DNA of 64,000 nt from Larix kaempferi (Eukaryota > Streptophyta > Pinopsida > Pinales > Pinaceae). A program made the translations under genes and the position numbers. The stretch lies in contig BSBM01000870.1 of assembly GCA_027924585.1 (NCBI GenBank), positions 496,001-560,000 of the forward strand. The letters run 5' to 3'. Shown here in pieces: positions 11,535 to 22,570 of the stretch. Within the stretch, counting starts at the first letter, position 1, and every line of letters starts with the position of its first letter. The notes under the pieces were generated by a model. That model worked only from the letters and a program-made list of their open reading frames with translations, was not told the origin of the DNA and did not search any database.

Positions 11535-12701
11535 CTAAAGTGGTCCCTTTGATATTTTATTTGCTACTATTGCTGGTTTGAATCCACTCCTTACTTGCTG
11601 CCCCTGTGGAAAGGTTCTAGACTGACCTATGAATGGTGGCTTGAAGTCACTCTTCTTTTGAACAAACCTCCCTCTTGGATTTCCTTTCCATGCTTGGTTA
11701 ACCTCTGTTTTTCCTTTATTCTGCTCATAGCAATGCATTGCCATCCTAATGGCCTCATCAAGACTTGGTGGATTAACAAATTCAATCCTATCTCTGAAAC
11801 TCTAAGGTATACTCCCAAGAAAGCATTGGAATTTTACTCTCTCATCTTTGATGTAGTCCACATACCTCAACAATTCCAAAAACTTATGAACATGCTCTTC
11901 CATAAATTTTTGTTCCAACTTGAGTTCATTGAATTCCTTTCTATTACTGTCATAATAACTAGTAGAAAGGTATTTCTCCTTGAAGTACTTATTGAATCTC
12001 TCCCAACTGATCTTCCTTTCACTAATTCTTTTCACTTGCAAGAGGTTGTCCCACCAAATTGAATCTTTACCATTTAGATTGTAAATGGCAATTCTGGCTC
12101 TTTCATTTCCTGAGTAGTCTTAAATTCAAAAATATTTCTTCATTTCAAGAAGCCATGCCTCTACCTCTTGGCCAGTCTTGTCTTCTCCATCAAATGTGGG
12201 AGGTCTTTCCTTCCTGAATTCTCCCAGTGGGATTCCCTTGAAATTCTTTCTTCCCTCAAATCTCTTGGGCACATGCCTTTGACTTCTCTGAGAACCTCTA
12301 GATTCACAAGATTTGCTAGAAGAAGATCTAGAGGAAGGTGTTCTATGCTTTATGCTCACCGAACTCTTCCTTGGGCTTGGAGTCCTCTTCTTTGAACGAC
12401 CTCTAGAGCAACTCTCTACATCTCTTCCTTCTTCACCCACATTGCTTGGGTTGGACCCAAGGTTTATCCTCTAATGCATATTAGTGAGACTTTGCAAGAT
12501 AGCAGCATTGAGTTGGTGTTGTTCTTCTTGAGCCTTCATCAATCTTTCATTAAAGCTCACCATGGTTTCAATCAATTTCTGAGGAGTCACCTGCTCCCTT
12601 CTCCCATTGGATTTAGTCTCAGCATTCTCTTCATGCACATTTTCTCCTAGAACGTCTTCTTCATGCTCATAAGTATCTTGAGCATCATTTATGGTCACCA
12701 T
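11535..12701 (-). pseudogene. Gyp-B gag
   Basis: The start is the ATG at 12701 (MVTINDAQDT). Order: an acidic N-terminus; a predicted helix with ETMVSFNERLMKAQEEQHQ; an Arg/Ser-rich block with many RS pairs (12440-12250); a gag core with PPTFDGE ... EVEAWLLEMKKYF, IWWDNLL, WERFNKYFKEKYLS and EHVHKFLELLRYV; then a basic tail before the zinc knuckle. Stops lie near 12470, 12124, 11803 and 11534, so it is a pseudogene. The WW and F-KYL spacing is diagnostic of Ty3-type gag. The serine/arginine block is unusual and could be an RNA-binding or splicing-speckle type tail. Confidence 0.85.
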
Positions 12702-14436
12702 TTTTCCTGTATGCTACCTCTGCTACAATTATTAATTTTATGAGCTGCAAGCACTGTGCATTATGAAAATATTTGTTAGACATCATAAGAATGCATCTAG
12801 AAATATACAACAATCAATATTTAACATAATCAACTCATGGAATAATTCACATAGCTGTTATGCATTCATTTCTTTTGCCCATTCATGCAATTCTGAAAAT
12901 TGCCCATATTATCAACAATTTGACAAAACAGTCACTGACACTTTTCTGCTCTAATTATCTATGATGTCTGATAACCCTATTCAAATTCTGGTCATACAAC
13001 ATTATTCCTTGCTGGACAAGCTTTCCAATGCATGTCCTTGTACTCCATTCCGACCTTGGGTGTGGAAACTACGTTATTTCAAAAATGACAACTTTCACCC
13101 CAATTCTACACACTTTTACACAGTTGTATTTTGGTCCAGAATGCCAACTTCAGCCACTTATGGAAGAAAATCTACGAGGAATCACGAAAAGGTTTATACC
13201 AGGAGAATTTATTCCATATAGCAACGAACACTTAGCAACTTGCGGATCTCCGTTCCGATGCTCCATTCATCTTCTATAAAATTTTGGTTTGACTACTTTC
13301 CACTTTTCACATTTTTCCAAAATTCCAAATTTTGGACCAAAAATGGCTATTTCCCAAACGGTGCATTTATGGGAAATCTTTTTCTAACGGAATATGTTTA
13401 GTTTACTGAGAATATGAATTGTTGAGTTCAGTAATTTTCTTGATTCCGAATTATAGGGTCACTTTCAACCACTGCAAGCTTTTCCAAATTCCCAAAACGT
13501 GGCCCGAAATAGTGTTTTTTGGCATTCTTACACACCCCGACTCCACATCCTTTGGATTTTGGCTCCAAAACTCCAAACATAACACCGTGCCTACTCCATG
13601 ACTGCCCCATATCAATTTCGGCTCAATTCGACCTTCTGTCAAGCATCGGGACACCGATTTGTAAAAGCCAATAATTCCAATTTTATGCCAAATTAGAGCA
13701 TAATGAGTTTGGGGTTTTCACTTGTTCATTCATGGCCTCCGTCGATGGCCTCAGAATGCCACTGAACTCATCAAATTCTGACCTTGCATTCCCGCCACAC
13801 ATAGGCCGCAACCCGTAACCCGAAATTGTGGGTTCGGGATTGCGAAAACCAGAACGCGCAAGTTTACAACTTTGCGTCCCCGCAACCCGAAACCCAACAT
13901 CCCGAAAGCCAAAAATTGCGGGTTCGGGATTTCAGAAATCCAAACTCAAATTTTGAGAATTCACGTTCCCGAAACCTGAAACCCAACATCCCGAAAGCCG
14001 AAAATTGCGAGTTCAGGATTTCGGAAATCCAAACGCAAATTTTGAAAATTCGCGTTCCCAAAGCCCGAAACCCGAGATCTTGAAAACTGAAAATTGCGGG
14101 TTTAGGATTTCGGAAATCCAAATGCAAATTTTGAAAATTCGCGTTCCCGAAACCCACAACCCGACATCCCGAAATCCTAAAACACTTGTGTTTCCTGTAA
14201 CTTCCGGGGTTCATAAATCCCTCGTCCCTTGTCCAAATGAGGCAAGTCTGGTACCGTTGGAAAGCTGTTGGAGAGCTCTATGCAATGGTGTGATCCTCCC
14301 CCACAGCTGAGAACCCTAACCCTGTCATTTTTTCAATCGAAAATTTTGCCCCAACTTCACCAATACTACGTTAAAACCATTCTGTTACTTGCCTGTAACT
14401 CAGAGTTTGGCCCAAGCAGCCCTAGTGCTGCAAGCT
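12702..14436 (-). other. Gyp-B 5' leader
   Basis: Untranslated region between the primer-binding site and gag, about 1.7 kb. No gene is seen. It contains an 89-bp tandem array (separate entry); all frames over that array are by-products of the repeat. Confidence 0.75.
13826..14177. repeat. 89-bp tandem repeat rich in CCCGAAA
   Basis: The start motif ATTGYGRGTT recurs at 13826, 13915, 14004 and 14093, exactly 89 bp apart, giving four copies. Each unit holds several CCCGAAACC or CCCGAAAGCC words and a TTTTGAAAATTCGCG core. The first copy is the most diverged. It sits in the 5' leader of Gyp-B, between primer-binding site and gag. Confidence 0.9.
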
Positions 14437-14450
14437 GGGCTCTAATACCA
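14437..14450 (-). other. Gyp-B primer-binding site (initiator Met tRNA type)
   Basis: The minus strand reads TGGTATTAGAGCCC, one change from the common TGGTATCAGAGCCC. It lies three bases inside the right LTR, which sets the element on the minus strand. Confidence 0.85.
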
Positions 14451-14453
14451 CTC

Positions 14454-16008
14454 TATCACGTCCCCTTCCATCAATCCAATGCAAAAGAGGGAACATGACT
14501 ATAACATGGGGTGTCTAATTCTTCCCCAAAGCCATAATGGTAAAATTTTTGCCATTTAGATAAAATGCACAATTAAATTACACAGCGCAATTAAAATACA
14601 TAATTGCACACACACAACAAACATACATCAGCATATTTATCTCAAGCAAATGATGCATCAACAGGCAAAGAATCCATCCCATTCTCATGCTATGCACAGA
14701 CTTCATACCAATTCCATTAATCATGAATAAATATTATTCTGAATTAGCACAATGTAGAACACATAATGCATATAATTTATAACACAAATAACACGTATCT
14801 TGAAGATGAAGCTGTCCAAACAACTGGCTATGTGAGAGAAACGTTCCACCCAACCATAGATCTCTGTCCAGCTTGTATTCTTTCAACTGAGAGATCACCC
14901 CCAAGCTGGGTTGTGTATCCACTAAGGAGGAACTAGCTGGGCTCACTCACAGCCATGGTTTCACTCAACAACTATGCTAAGCCAACACACAATTGGGTTT
15001 GTCAAGCATATGAAAGACAAAGGAGGGAAATGCTAAGCCATTGAGTTCGACCACAAAGCTACAGGCATCTCAAATGAATTCAACAGTCAAGGCACCCACA
15101 TTACCTACTACACCCAACACAAGGAAGGTTCCCTTCTCTGCTGCACAGTCCCTTAGGCGTCCCTTCCCTCCAGTGCTCTTCAGGGTGGGCATAGAAAGGT
15201 CCAGCTGCTAATCCTTGAGATTCTAGCCTTCACTGGGTTTATCAAGCAAACCCAACCTCTGCTCAGTCATTCACAATTGGATTTCTCACAATTCTGTTCA
15301 TCAAATAACTCAATCCCGTCACTAGCTATAAAAAATGGGTTTTCCAATGGATTTCGGGGTATCTAATCCTCTCAAATTCGCCCCAAGGTTCATATCTATG
15401 GATCCCCCATTGGATTTTACTGTTAAATACCAAATCTGAGCGTTTTTGGCTCTTCAAAACGTGGGTTCTTTCAAAGTTGCGATTTCTTGTTTTTCTCACT
15501 GCTGGCAATTCATTTTTGGATGAAAACTAATGTTGGTTCGTTCCACAATGGAATGGGGATGAGGAAGAAGCAACTCCCATGAGGTAGAGTGACTTGTGGT
15601 ACAAGAAAGTAGAGCCCATACTTGCCAATACGAATTTATGGACTGTCCATGCTCCATTGAAGCCACTGACTGAAATCTTCAACTACTTCCTTACAACAGA
15701 AATAAATGTCATCAAGGAAAGTCAAATGGGTTCTCACAATGACATTTGGAAGCAAATGGTTCATCCCCACAACCCCCTCACCACTCCCTAGTGGATACAC
15801 ATGGCCCCTTCTCATTGGTTGCTCCCATAGGCAATTTTGGTATTTGATTGCAATATTAAATATTTACATCAATTTACAATATCCCATGGCTTAATAGCAC
15901 ATGGGTAACAAAATGGCAAATGCTTGCTTGTTTTAAATAAAATCCGAACATACACTAGCGGGGCCTTGGCCCTGACCTCCACGCTAAGGAAACATACAAC
16001 ACATGTAT
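14454..16008 (-). mobile_element. Gyp-B 5' LTR, main part
   Basis: Pairs with 6399-8018. Its outer dinucleotide next to the primer-binding site is mutated (TATCACG instead of TGTCACG). TatNA interrupts it after 16008; the last 55 bp are at 23265-23319. The two LTRs differ at several percent of positions by eye. Confidence 0.9.
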
Positions 16009-16698
16009 TGTTGGCTTGGTTTTGCAACCAAGCTTTGTGCAATGGGCACCTATCAATAATGTGGTAGCAGTTTCAATATAGAAAGCAAAAACGATTATGA
16101 ATTAAAACTAAATCTAAACTAACATGTGCATATAACAAATAAATCTAAAAATGATTCATAGAAAGAACAAGAAATAAAATAATGTTTTGTATTAAGATAC
16201 CTCAAATGGTGAGGATATGATGTTGAGCAACTCTAAGGGTGACCAGCTCCCAGCTCCAATGGTCTCTTCTCCAAGATGCTAAAAATGGCCAAAAGTCTCA
16301 GAAGAGATTTTGATAGCGTGAGGATAGGATGATGGATGGATGGAAAGTGACGAGCCCCTATCACCCTTTTATAGTTTTTGGTGGTGGGGAATACCATTAT
16401 GGTTTTGAGGAAACCAATGGTATTGACCAACATGGTTTAGGTACCTTTTTCTCTCTTTTTTTTTTTTTGAATATTTTGAATATTTTTATTCCCTTTTAAT
16501 ATTTTTGGGAATTCTGGACCATTTTTTACGGTTTTTTATGCTTTTTGAGGAAAAATATTCATTTTGAGTGGAAAAGGGGGTGTATTATGGTCTTTTGGTG
16601 ACCTTTTGATGGCTTTGGAGGCTCAAATGGTGGAAAAGTGGACAAATGGGTCATGTGAATAAGGAAATGAGCTAGTGAGCACTTTTTGGGTGTTAACA
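16009..16698 (-). mobile_element. TatNA 3' LTR
   Basis: 690 bp, TG...CA ended on both strands, paired with 22571-23259. The adjoining 16699-16711 (GATTGCCCCCTG) is the complement of a polypurine tract, so this is the 3' LTR for a minus-strand element. Confidence 0.9.
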
Positions 16699-16711
16699 GA
16701 TTGCCCCCTGA

Positions 16712-17840
16712 TGTGTGAGGACATGAGCTCATCGTATGGCCGATAGACATCATAGTTCTTTTGTCTTTTTCCTGGGGTTTGGGGAAGAGAAGAGACTAGT
16801 TGGAGACTGGATCAACGGCCCTTGGAAGCTGCAAAAACAAAAAATATTACATGGCCTCAATATGAAAGAGGAATAATTTCTGATAATGGACGAGGTGGGC
16901 ATACCCATGATCGTATCAATACATATACATAACAATTAGTCCCAAGAAGGGGGATCTAAATAATACATAAAAAATCTGCTGGTACATCATAATGGTCCAT
17001 AGGGGACACTATTTTGGGATGTACTCATGATCATAACATGACTGATCTCAATGACTGATACACTGGAATAACGTGACAACCGTTCTGAACAAGGTCTCAG
17101 AAGGGTTGATGAACTACTGAAACTAAAGGTGTCCAACATATGTAGGGACTCAATGATTATGAGTAAACTCTGAGGAGTATATGTAACTGTATACTCGAGG
17201 GAGTATAAAAATGGGGTACATTTGAATACTATCGCCATGCGCAACTCAGATATCTATAGGAAAATGTAACTGGTTGTTTCCGTAAGTAGACTCTCAAATG
17301 TGGAAGAGTCAGGTGGTATCCGAGGTCTTCAACAAATAATTGAAATGACCAATACCCTGTGCGAGTCTCAACGATGCGATCAAGGTGTTGAAGTCGAGCA
17401 TGTGAGAAAAAACCATTTGGAGAGGCACTGAGGACTCTTCTCGAAATGATTCATAGGCACTCATCATGAATGGTGATGAGTCCAAGACACAGGGACCTCT
17501 AGGTCTATCCTCTGGAATAAATTTGGTTGGCGTCGACAGAGGGAGACCAACAACTAATAAGGAAATGATGTTTCCTTGATAAGAGCGTGAGGTGTAGAAC
17601 TGAAATGTGGTAGTACTGATGGTAGGACTGACATACTGTGGGGATGGAAAATAACTGGGTCATAGACTGGGTGGACTCAAACTTCCTTTGTTCAGAACAT
17701 GATGACATGGTTGACCCGGCAGCATAGGGAACTGACTTGTAGGTGCGGGGATCATAGCTTTTAAGGACTGAAGGGTATGTATTAACTCTGGGGGGGACGA
17801 GATGATGGGTGTTGTCGAGGGATTCTTAGGGTGACATACT
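16712..17840 (-). other. TatNA noncoding 3' region
   Basis: No gene is recognised on either strand. The frames seen are short and lack domains. Nothing resembling pol or the antisense ORF of Tat-D is found here. Confidence 0.5.
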
Positions 17841-17849
17841 GCAGAATAC

Positions 17850-18320
17850 TCTGAAATGGTACTGTCCTGTGGATTTTGTGAGCCGAGGACTGTTCGTGCT
17901 TATGGGTGCTTTCATTTTTAAGGAGTCTGAAAATGATAAGAAGACTCTGTAGTGGTTGTGGAGTACCATCCTGTGGGTTTTTACAAGCCCAGGATGGTGA
18001 TTGCTTATGGTCGCTTTCATGTTTAGAGAGTCTGAAAGCAGTAAGTGGACTCCATTGGTTGTCTTTTTCATAAGTTAGTCTCCAAGGCCCGAAAAAACAT
18101 AAAATAATGCAAATGGAGAACTCTTCTAGCCGACGTGACTAGAGTATTCATTTTTCGTAATTAGTCTACAAGGTCTGGAAAATGGGTAAACTTATACTAG
18201 ATAGACGCCCTTTCAAATACGTTTAGCGAGCATCAAAGGAAGCAAGATTGCTCGACGATCTTTTCATTGTTTTAGGAGTCAAAAAAGAGCTTAACAGAAA
18301 CTCCCTAAGTGCCTTTTTCG
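17850..18320 (-). repeat. Noncoding 3' module shared with Tat-D
   Basis: Two imperfect ~105-bp repeats (about 17850-18060) contain TGTGGRTTT ... GCTTATGG ... GAGTCTGAAA. They are followed at 18119-18300 by a block with ACTCTTCTAGCC, GACTAGAGTATTCATTTTTCG, AAACTTATACT and AAGAGCTTAA. The same order occurs in Tat-D at 36232-36780: three ~97-bp repeats with GCTCGCCGGTGTTTTC and GAGTCTGAAAAAC, then the same ACTAGAGTATTCATTTTTCG block. Conservation between an autonomous and a gag-only element suggests a cis-acting role. Confidence 0.75.
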
Positions 18321-18380
18321 TAAAAGGAATTTCTCGGCCCGAAAAAGGGGTAAAACTATACCAAACAAAAAGGTATTGAT

Positions 18381-18945
18381 GAGAGCGAGAAATGGTCTCA
18401 AGCATCATCAAAAGTGCGGAATACTGAATCTGGTGACATAAAGATTGTTAAGAACGGGCAACATCCAATGTGGCATGCAAACCGAGGTGATGAGTGGCAT
18501 TTTGAAAAAATGCCCGAAAATAGGGTGTGAGAGCGAGAAATGATCTCAAGCATCATCACGAGTGCGGAAAACTGAATCCAGCAGTATAAGATTCGTCAGA
18601 AACAGACGATGACCGATGTGGCATGCAAACTGAGGCAATGAGGGGGCATGGGAAAAATGCCCAAAAAATCTGGGCGTGAGAGCGAGGAATGATATCAAGC
18701 ATCATCACAAGCGTGGAAAACTGAATTGGGTGATATAAGACTCATAAAAAATGGACGACGGTCGATGTGGCACGCAAATCGGGGCGACGAGGGGCATGAA
18801 AAAAAATTCCTGAAAAATCTAGAGGTGAGAGCGAGAAATGATCTCAAGAATCATCACAAGTTTGGAAAAATGAATCCAATGGTATAAAATTCGTCAATAA
18901 AATGACAATAGTCGATGTGGCATGCAATTCGAGGTGGCATTGGGC
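18381..18945. repeat. 149-bp tandem repeat, four copies
   Basis: GAGAGCGAG starts at 18381, 18529, 18678 and 18827, a 148-149-bp period. Units share CAAGCATCATCA, GATGTGGCATGCAAA and AAAAATGCCC-like words. The last copy is truncated where the gag C-terminal region begins. It lies 3' of gag in TatNA. Confidence 0.9.
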
Positions 18946-20528
18946 GTCATCTGACCACTGTTGGCGTGCTCGCCCCAAATGGGGGCAAGTGTGTGTATAA
19001 TGGCCGTATACCCCACATATGGAACATGGGTGGTTTGTTCGTAAATTGGGGTTCTTACCTTGTTTCGGTGGTCGATCAGGGTTTTGGTTGGTGGGGGTAG
19101 CGTTGTTGTTGTTTGGAGGATAAGTCTGAGCGATTGGAGGTTGTGGTGCAGCAAGGACTACCTGTGGTGGGAAATAAGCCGTCGGGGCTTGTGAGTGAAT
19201 AGGAGCATGTGTGGCCTGTTGCTGGTAATATGTAGGGGGTGCAACCAGAGGTGGATAGGCTGAAGGTGCGTGACCATAACACTGTGGTGGACATGGGGGT
19301 CCATGAGTGTGGTGGGGGTGGGCCATGGGAGCATACAAAGTTGTAGCTCCGGAGTGAGATGTGGCCCGTGAAAAATTAGGGCCGTTATTATTGCGCATAA
19401 TGGAAAATGGTTGGTTGTGGGACGCAACTTGTCCAATGATGCCGTCAGCGGCGTGGGATGCCCCCGGTGCGTCAGTCAGGAGGAATCACCGTGGGGAGCA
19501 TCAGGTAAAATGGTATACAGGTAACCACACTGGGCATAGATCAGATCAAACTACTGGGCTTTTAGAATGGCTTCTTCTTCCGACTGGGGTCATTCAAAAG
19601 CTACATCCTTGGTTATGAGGGGTAGGAGTGATTTGAGAAACCAATCCAAAAATATATGGTCGTCGAGTTTTATCTTGCAGAGGCTACGGTGCTTGCGCCA
19701 CTCATGGATATGGTCGGTGATGTGGGTAGCTATGTTTTGTCTACAAGACAACAGTATTTCAACTCCTGCATCATAGCATATAGGTAACTGAAAAAACTGA
19801 AGGAAAGTGGAGGTGAGGGACGTAAATGTATGGTGGGTCCCATGTGGTTGTTCAATGTACCACTTGGCTGTAGAGCCAGTGAACGTTCCTTGCAACAGTC
19901 TTAGTTTAATGGAGTCATCCACTATGGAGTTAGATGAACACCATAGGTGAAATGACATTATGTGGTTTTGGGGATCTTCCCCAGGTTTTCCTTCAAACTT
20001 CAGGATGTCCGAGGGAAGCCTTGTGGGCATGGGGGGCCAAGTGGGGTCATGTCTAATAGGATCATTAGTTAGTCTTGCCAAGTCTGGCAAATTCAAACTT
20101 GCCAGAAATGGTAGACTGATCGAGGGGTGTGATGTAGTGGCTGGGACATAACTGTTAATGGTAGCATTATGTAATGGTCCAGTGGCCCCTAAGGGTATGC
20201 TAGGTATGGAAGGTATGTGTGCTCCAACTGATGTGGTGTGGGAAAGGCTAGCACTCCCAAGTGCAACATGGGTTGCAGAGGGGTTAGGAATAGTGCCAGG
20301 AATTCCTGGGATCTGGGTTGTGGTAATGAGAGGGGGTGTGACCCCTATGTTGGGCATACCCATAACAGGTGGTGGCCCTGTGTTGGGCATACCTAAAGGG
20401 GGAATGGCCCCTATATTAGGAATGCCTAATGGGGCTGTTGTTACTGTGGGTGGCACAGTAGCAGTAGGGTTTGTCGATGTATCTCCAATAGTACTGGTGA
20501 AAAGGGGATCGTATTGTGATCCAGCCAT
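18844..20528 (-). pseudogene. TatNA gag
   Basis: The start is the ATG at 20528. The N-terminus is long and rich in P, T, S and G, with repeated IP-LGMPN-like units. The gag core from about 20040 shows LPFLASLNLPDLARL, TWPPMPTRLPSD, FEGKPGEDPQNHI, FHLWCSSNS, AKWYIEQ, DHIHEWRKHR and FLDWFLKSLLP. It is broken near 19589 by a stop and then shifts frame. The C-terminal frame 18844-19398 carries a P/Q/Y-rich stretch and one CX2CX4HX4C zinc knuckle, CSICGVYGHYTHTC, near 19000. The core is clearly homologous to Tat-D gag at 43840-44769. Gag would package element RNA, with polymerase supplied in trans. Confidence 0.85.
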
Positions 20529-20829
20529 GGTGTTGGTTGGTGATGTTTCAGTGGGGTGTTCAGATTCAACCTCGAAATCAGATGTGAAGTGAGGCGAGTT
20601 AGAATTGGATGACGGTGTTCTATGCTAATGACGTGTCAATTCAAGGGCACCGAACTGAGGGGGTTCACCCTGAAAACAGTGGGACCGTCTTAAATTCTCA
20701 ATGGTGGGAAATATATAAAATTTTTAGTGGAAGGTGGTGATGTAAAAAACTCGAAACCCTAGTGCAACAATGAGTGCAAGAGGGGAGTGAAAAAATAATG
20801 GCTCTCAGGCCAACAACTAACCTCAAAAG

Positions 20830-20861
20830 CACTTATTATAACAACTGTGCTATAATAAGTG
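20830..20861. repeat. Perfect 11-bp hairpin in TatNA leader
   Basis: CACTTATTATA (20830-20840) pairs exactly with TATAATAAGTG (20851-20861) across a 10-base loop. It lies about 300 bases 5' of gag. Confidence 0.75.
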
Positions 20862-22188
20862 GAGGGATCCAACAAAGTGGTCAGAATACCAAAAGTCAAA
20901 CAGTTCCTAGAAAAAAGTGGTGCTCACTAGACCAAAGGTGGGTATTGTATCATGCAACCACCTAACTTGAAGTATTGTGAGTCAACAAACGGTATTCTCT
21001 GCAAAGTGATGAAATCCAAGTCAGACAATATAGAGTGTTGAATCAATGGATAGATATCCCCCTACCGGGAGGGACACCGGGTAGACAATCCTAAAGACTG
21101 GCAACTAGGATACCATGTTCATGACACGTTCGGTTGGGTGAATCTGCAGTTTGGTTCTATCGCCGTTGTACCCCCATACGGGTGTACACCGAGAACTTTG
21201 AAAGGTATCCTTCGGTTACTGAATGGATTGCGGTATTTCAGTCAGGCTTTCGGAACCAGTCTGGCTACTTCAACCCTCCTAAGGGAGAGGCCTTCTCGAT
21301 AAATTGGTTGATAAACGTGTCAAAATTATAAGGAATTTTGGTACCGTAAAGGACAACCACTATGTCTCAAATGTAAATAATTGAGGGGTGTTATTGGAAC
21401 ACCTATCCCCTTAATCCTACCTAACTACAAGATTCTTTTAAGTGCTCCTCAAGTGGGGTTAAAAAGTTGGTTGAGTTAAGGTAGATTTTAAGGCTCAGTT
21501 TAAATAATGTGGCAGAGTGGGTGCAAGTGAGATTATTAAAATGAAATTGATTTGCCTCACTTGGGTGATTGATTACAAATGAAAAAATAAGACTTTTCCA
21601 GTTTGCAAAAAATAAAAGCGCTTTCGAAATGTAAATGCTTGAAAAAACTATTCAAAACTAATGGATCTTTGAAATAATTTAAAGGGAAGCAAATAACATA
21701 AATATTTCAAGAAATAAATGGATCTCTTAGAAAATTGCTTGAGCAAACTATTGAGCAAATTTAAAGTGGAAGCTATGATCTAAAAATAGTGTTGAAAATC
21801 TTTTTTTCACTTACTGAAAATTTTTAAAAAGACTTTTTAATGGAGCATATGTAAATAGAAAATGTTTCACTATGGCTGTAATAATGCAGAAAAAATAATG
21901 CTGGAAAATATGGGCCAAAATGGGTGAACTGAAGTGATAAATAACACTAAAATAAAATATTAGATAAATTTATATGCAACATTTATTAAATCTAATAGGA
22001 TATTTGGATTCCTTGATCGAAAAAAACCCAATTTGAAAAAAAAAATCGTCTCAAACGGAGTTTGGGAGAGGGAGATATGGTCGTTTGAAAGTTGAGCTAC
22101 GCTACCAGAAAATTACATCGCGGGTTTCGGGCTAAAAGTCACGATGCGCATCACGGGTTTCGAGTGCATAGTCGTGATGTGCAGCGCG

Positions 22189-22340
22189 AAAAAATGCCGC
22201 AAAGCCGTGATGTGCAGCATGGAAAAAGGCCGCAAAGCCGCAATGTGCAGCACGGAAAAAGGTCGCGAAGCCGTGATGTGAAGCATGGAAAAAGGCTGCG
22301 AAGCCGCGGCGTGCAGTGCGGAAAAAGGCTGCGAGGTCGG
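22189..22340. repeat. 33-bp tandem repeat in TatNA leader
   Basis: AAAAARGBCGCRAAGCCG-type units start at 22189, 22222, 22255, 22288 and 22321, a 33-bp period that is a multiple of three. That period keeps frames open on both strands (for example + strand 22092-22379 with an 11-residue HGKRPQSRNVQ repeat). The block is far more GC- and CpG-rich than its surroundings. I read the frames as a consequence of the period, not as a protein. Confidence 0.85.
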
Positions 22341-22550
22341 ATTAGCCACGCGACTGTCGGGCGAAAAGCTGCGAGGTGAAAACGGAAAAAAGTTGCCAAA
22401 AAATGAACCCGAAAAATGAATTTTCAGGTTGTTTAAAGGGCACAGAAAGAGCCAAAAACTAGTGCAGCAATGGATCTGCTGCCTAGGATGGCAGATCTAT
22501 AAATTAAAATGATTAAAAACTAACAAAAACTAAGATCTAAGAATTCAAAG

Positions 22551-22565
22551 CCAGTGGAGTTGCCA
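22551..22565 (-). other. TatNA primer-binding site (Tat type)
   Basis: The minus strand reads TGGCAACTCCACTGG, five bases from the LTR. It matches the TGGCGACTCCGCTGG start of the Tat-D primer site at 47751-47769 with two changes, and differs from the Met-type site of the other elements. Confidence 0.8.
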
Positions 22566-22570
22566 AAAAC

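Larger units (their letters stand above)
20529..22550 (-). other. TatNA 5' leader
   Basis: About 2 kb between primer-binding site and gag. It holds an 11-bp hairpin at 20830-20861 and the 33-bp repeats at 22189-22340. No gene is recognised. Confidence 0.7.

Noticed and set aside
10811-12395. Plus-strand frames of 75-155 codons
   Set aside because: They lie opposite Gyp-B gag and pol, which explain the sequence.
13826-14310. Overlapping open frames on both strands
   Set aside because: They follow the 89-bp tandem repeat and show no domain; they lie in the leader of Gyp-B.
19960-20592. Plus-strand frames of 63 and 144 codons opposite TatNA gag
   Set aside because: Shadows of the gag frame on the minus strand; Gly/Val-rich composition mirrors the Pro/Thr-rich gag N-terminus.
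22092-22399. Basic 95-residue + frame and two minus frames
   Set aside because: The 33-bp repeat length is a multiple of three, which keeps any frame open; no independent coding evidence.
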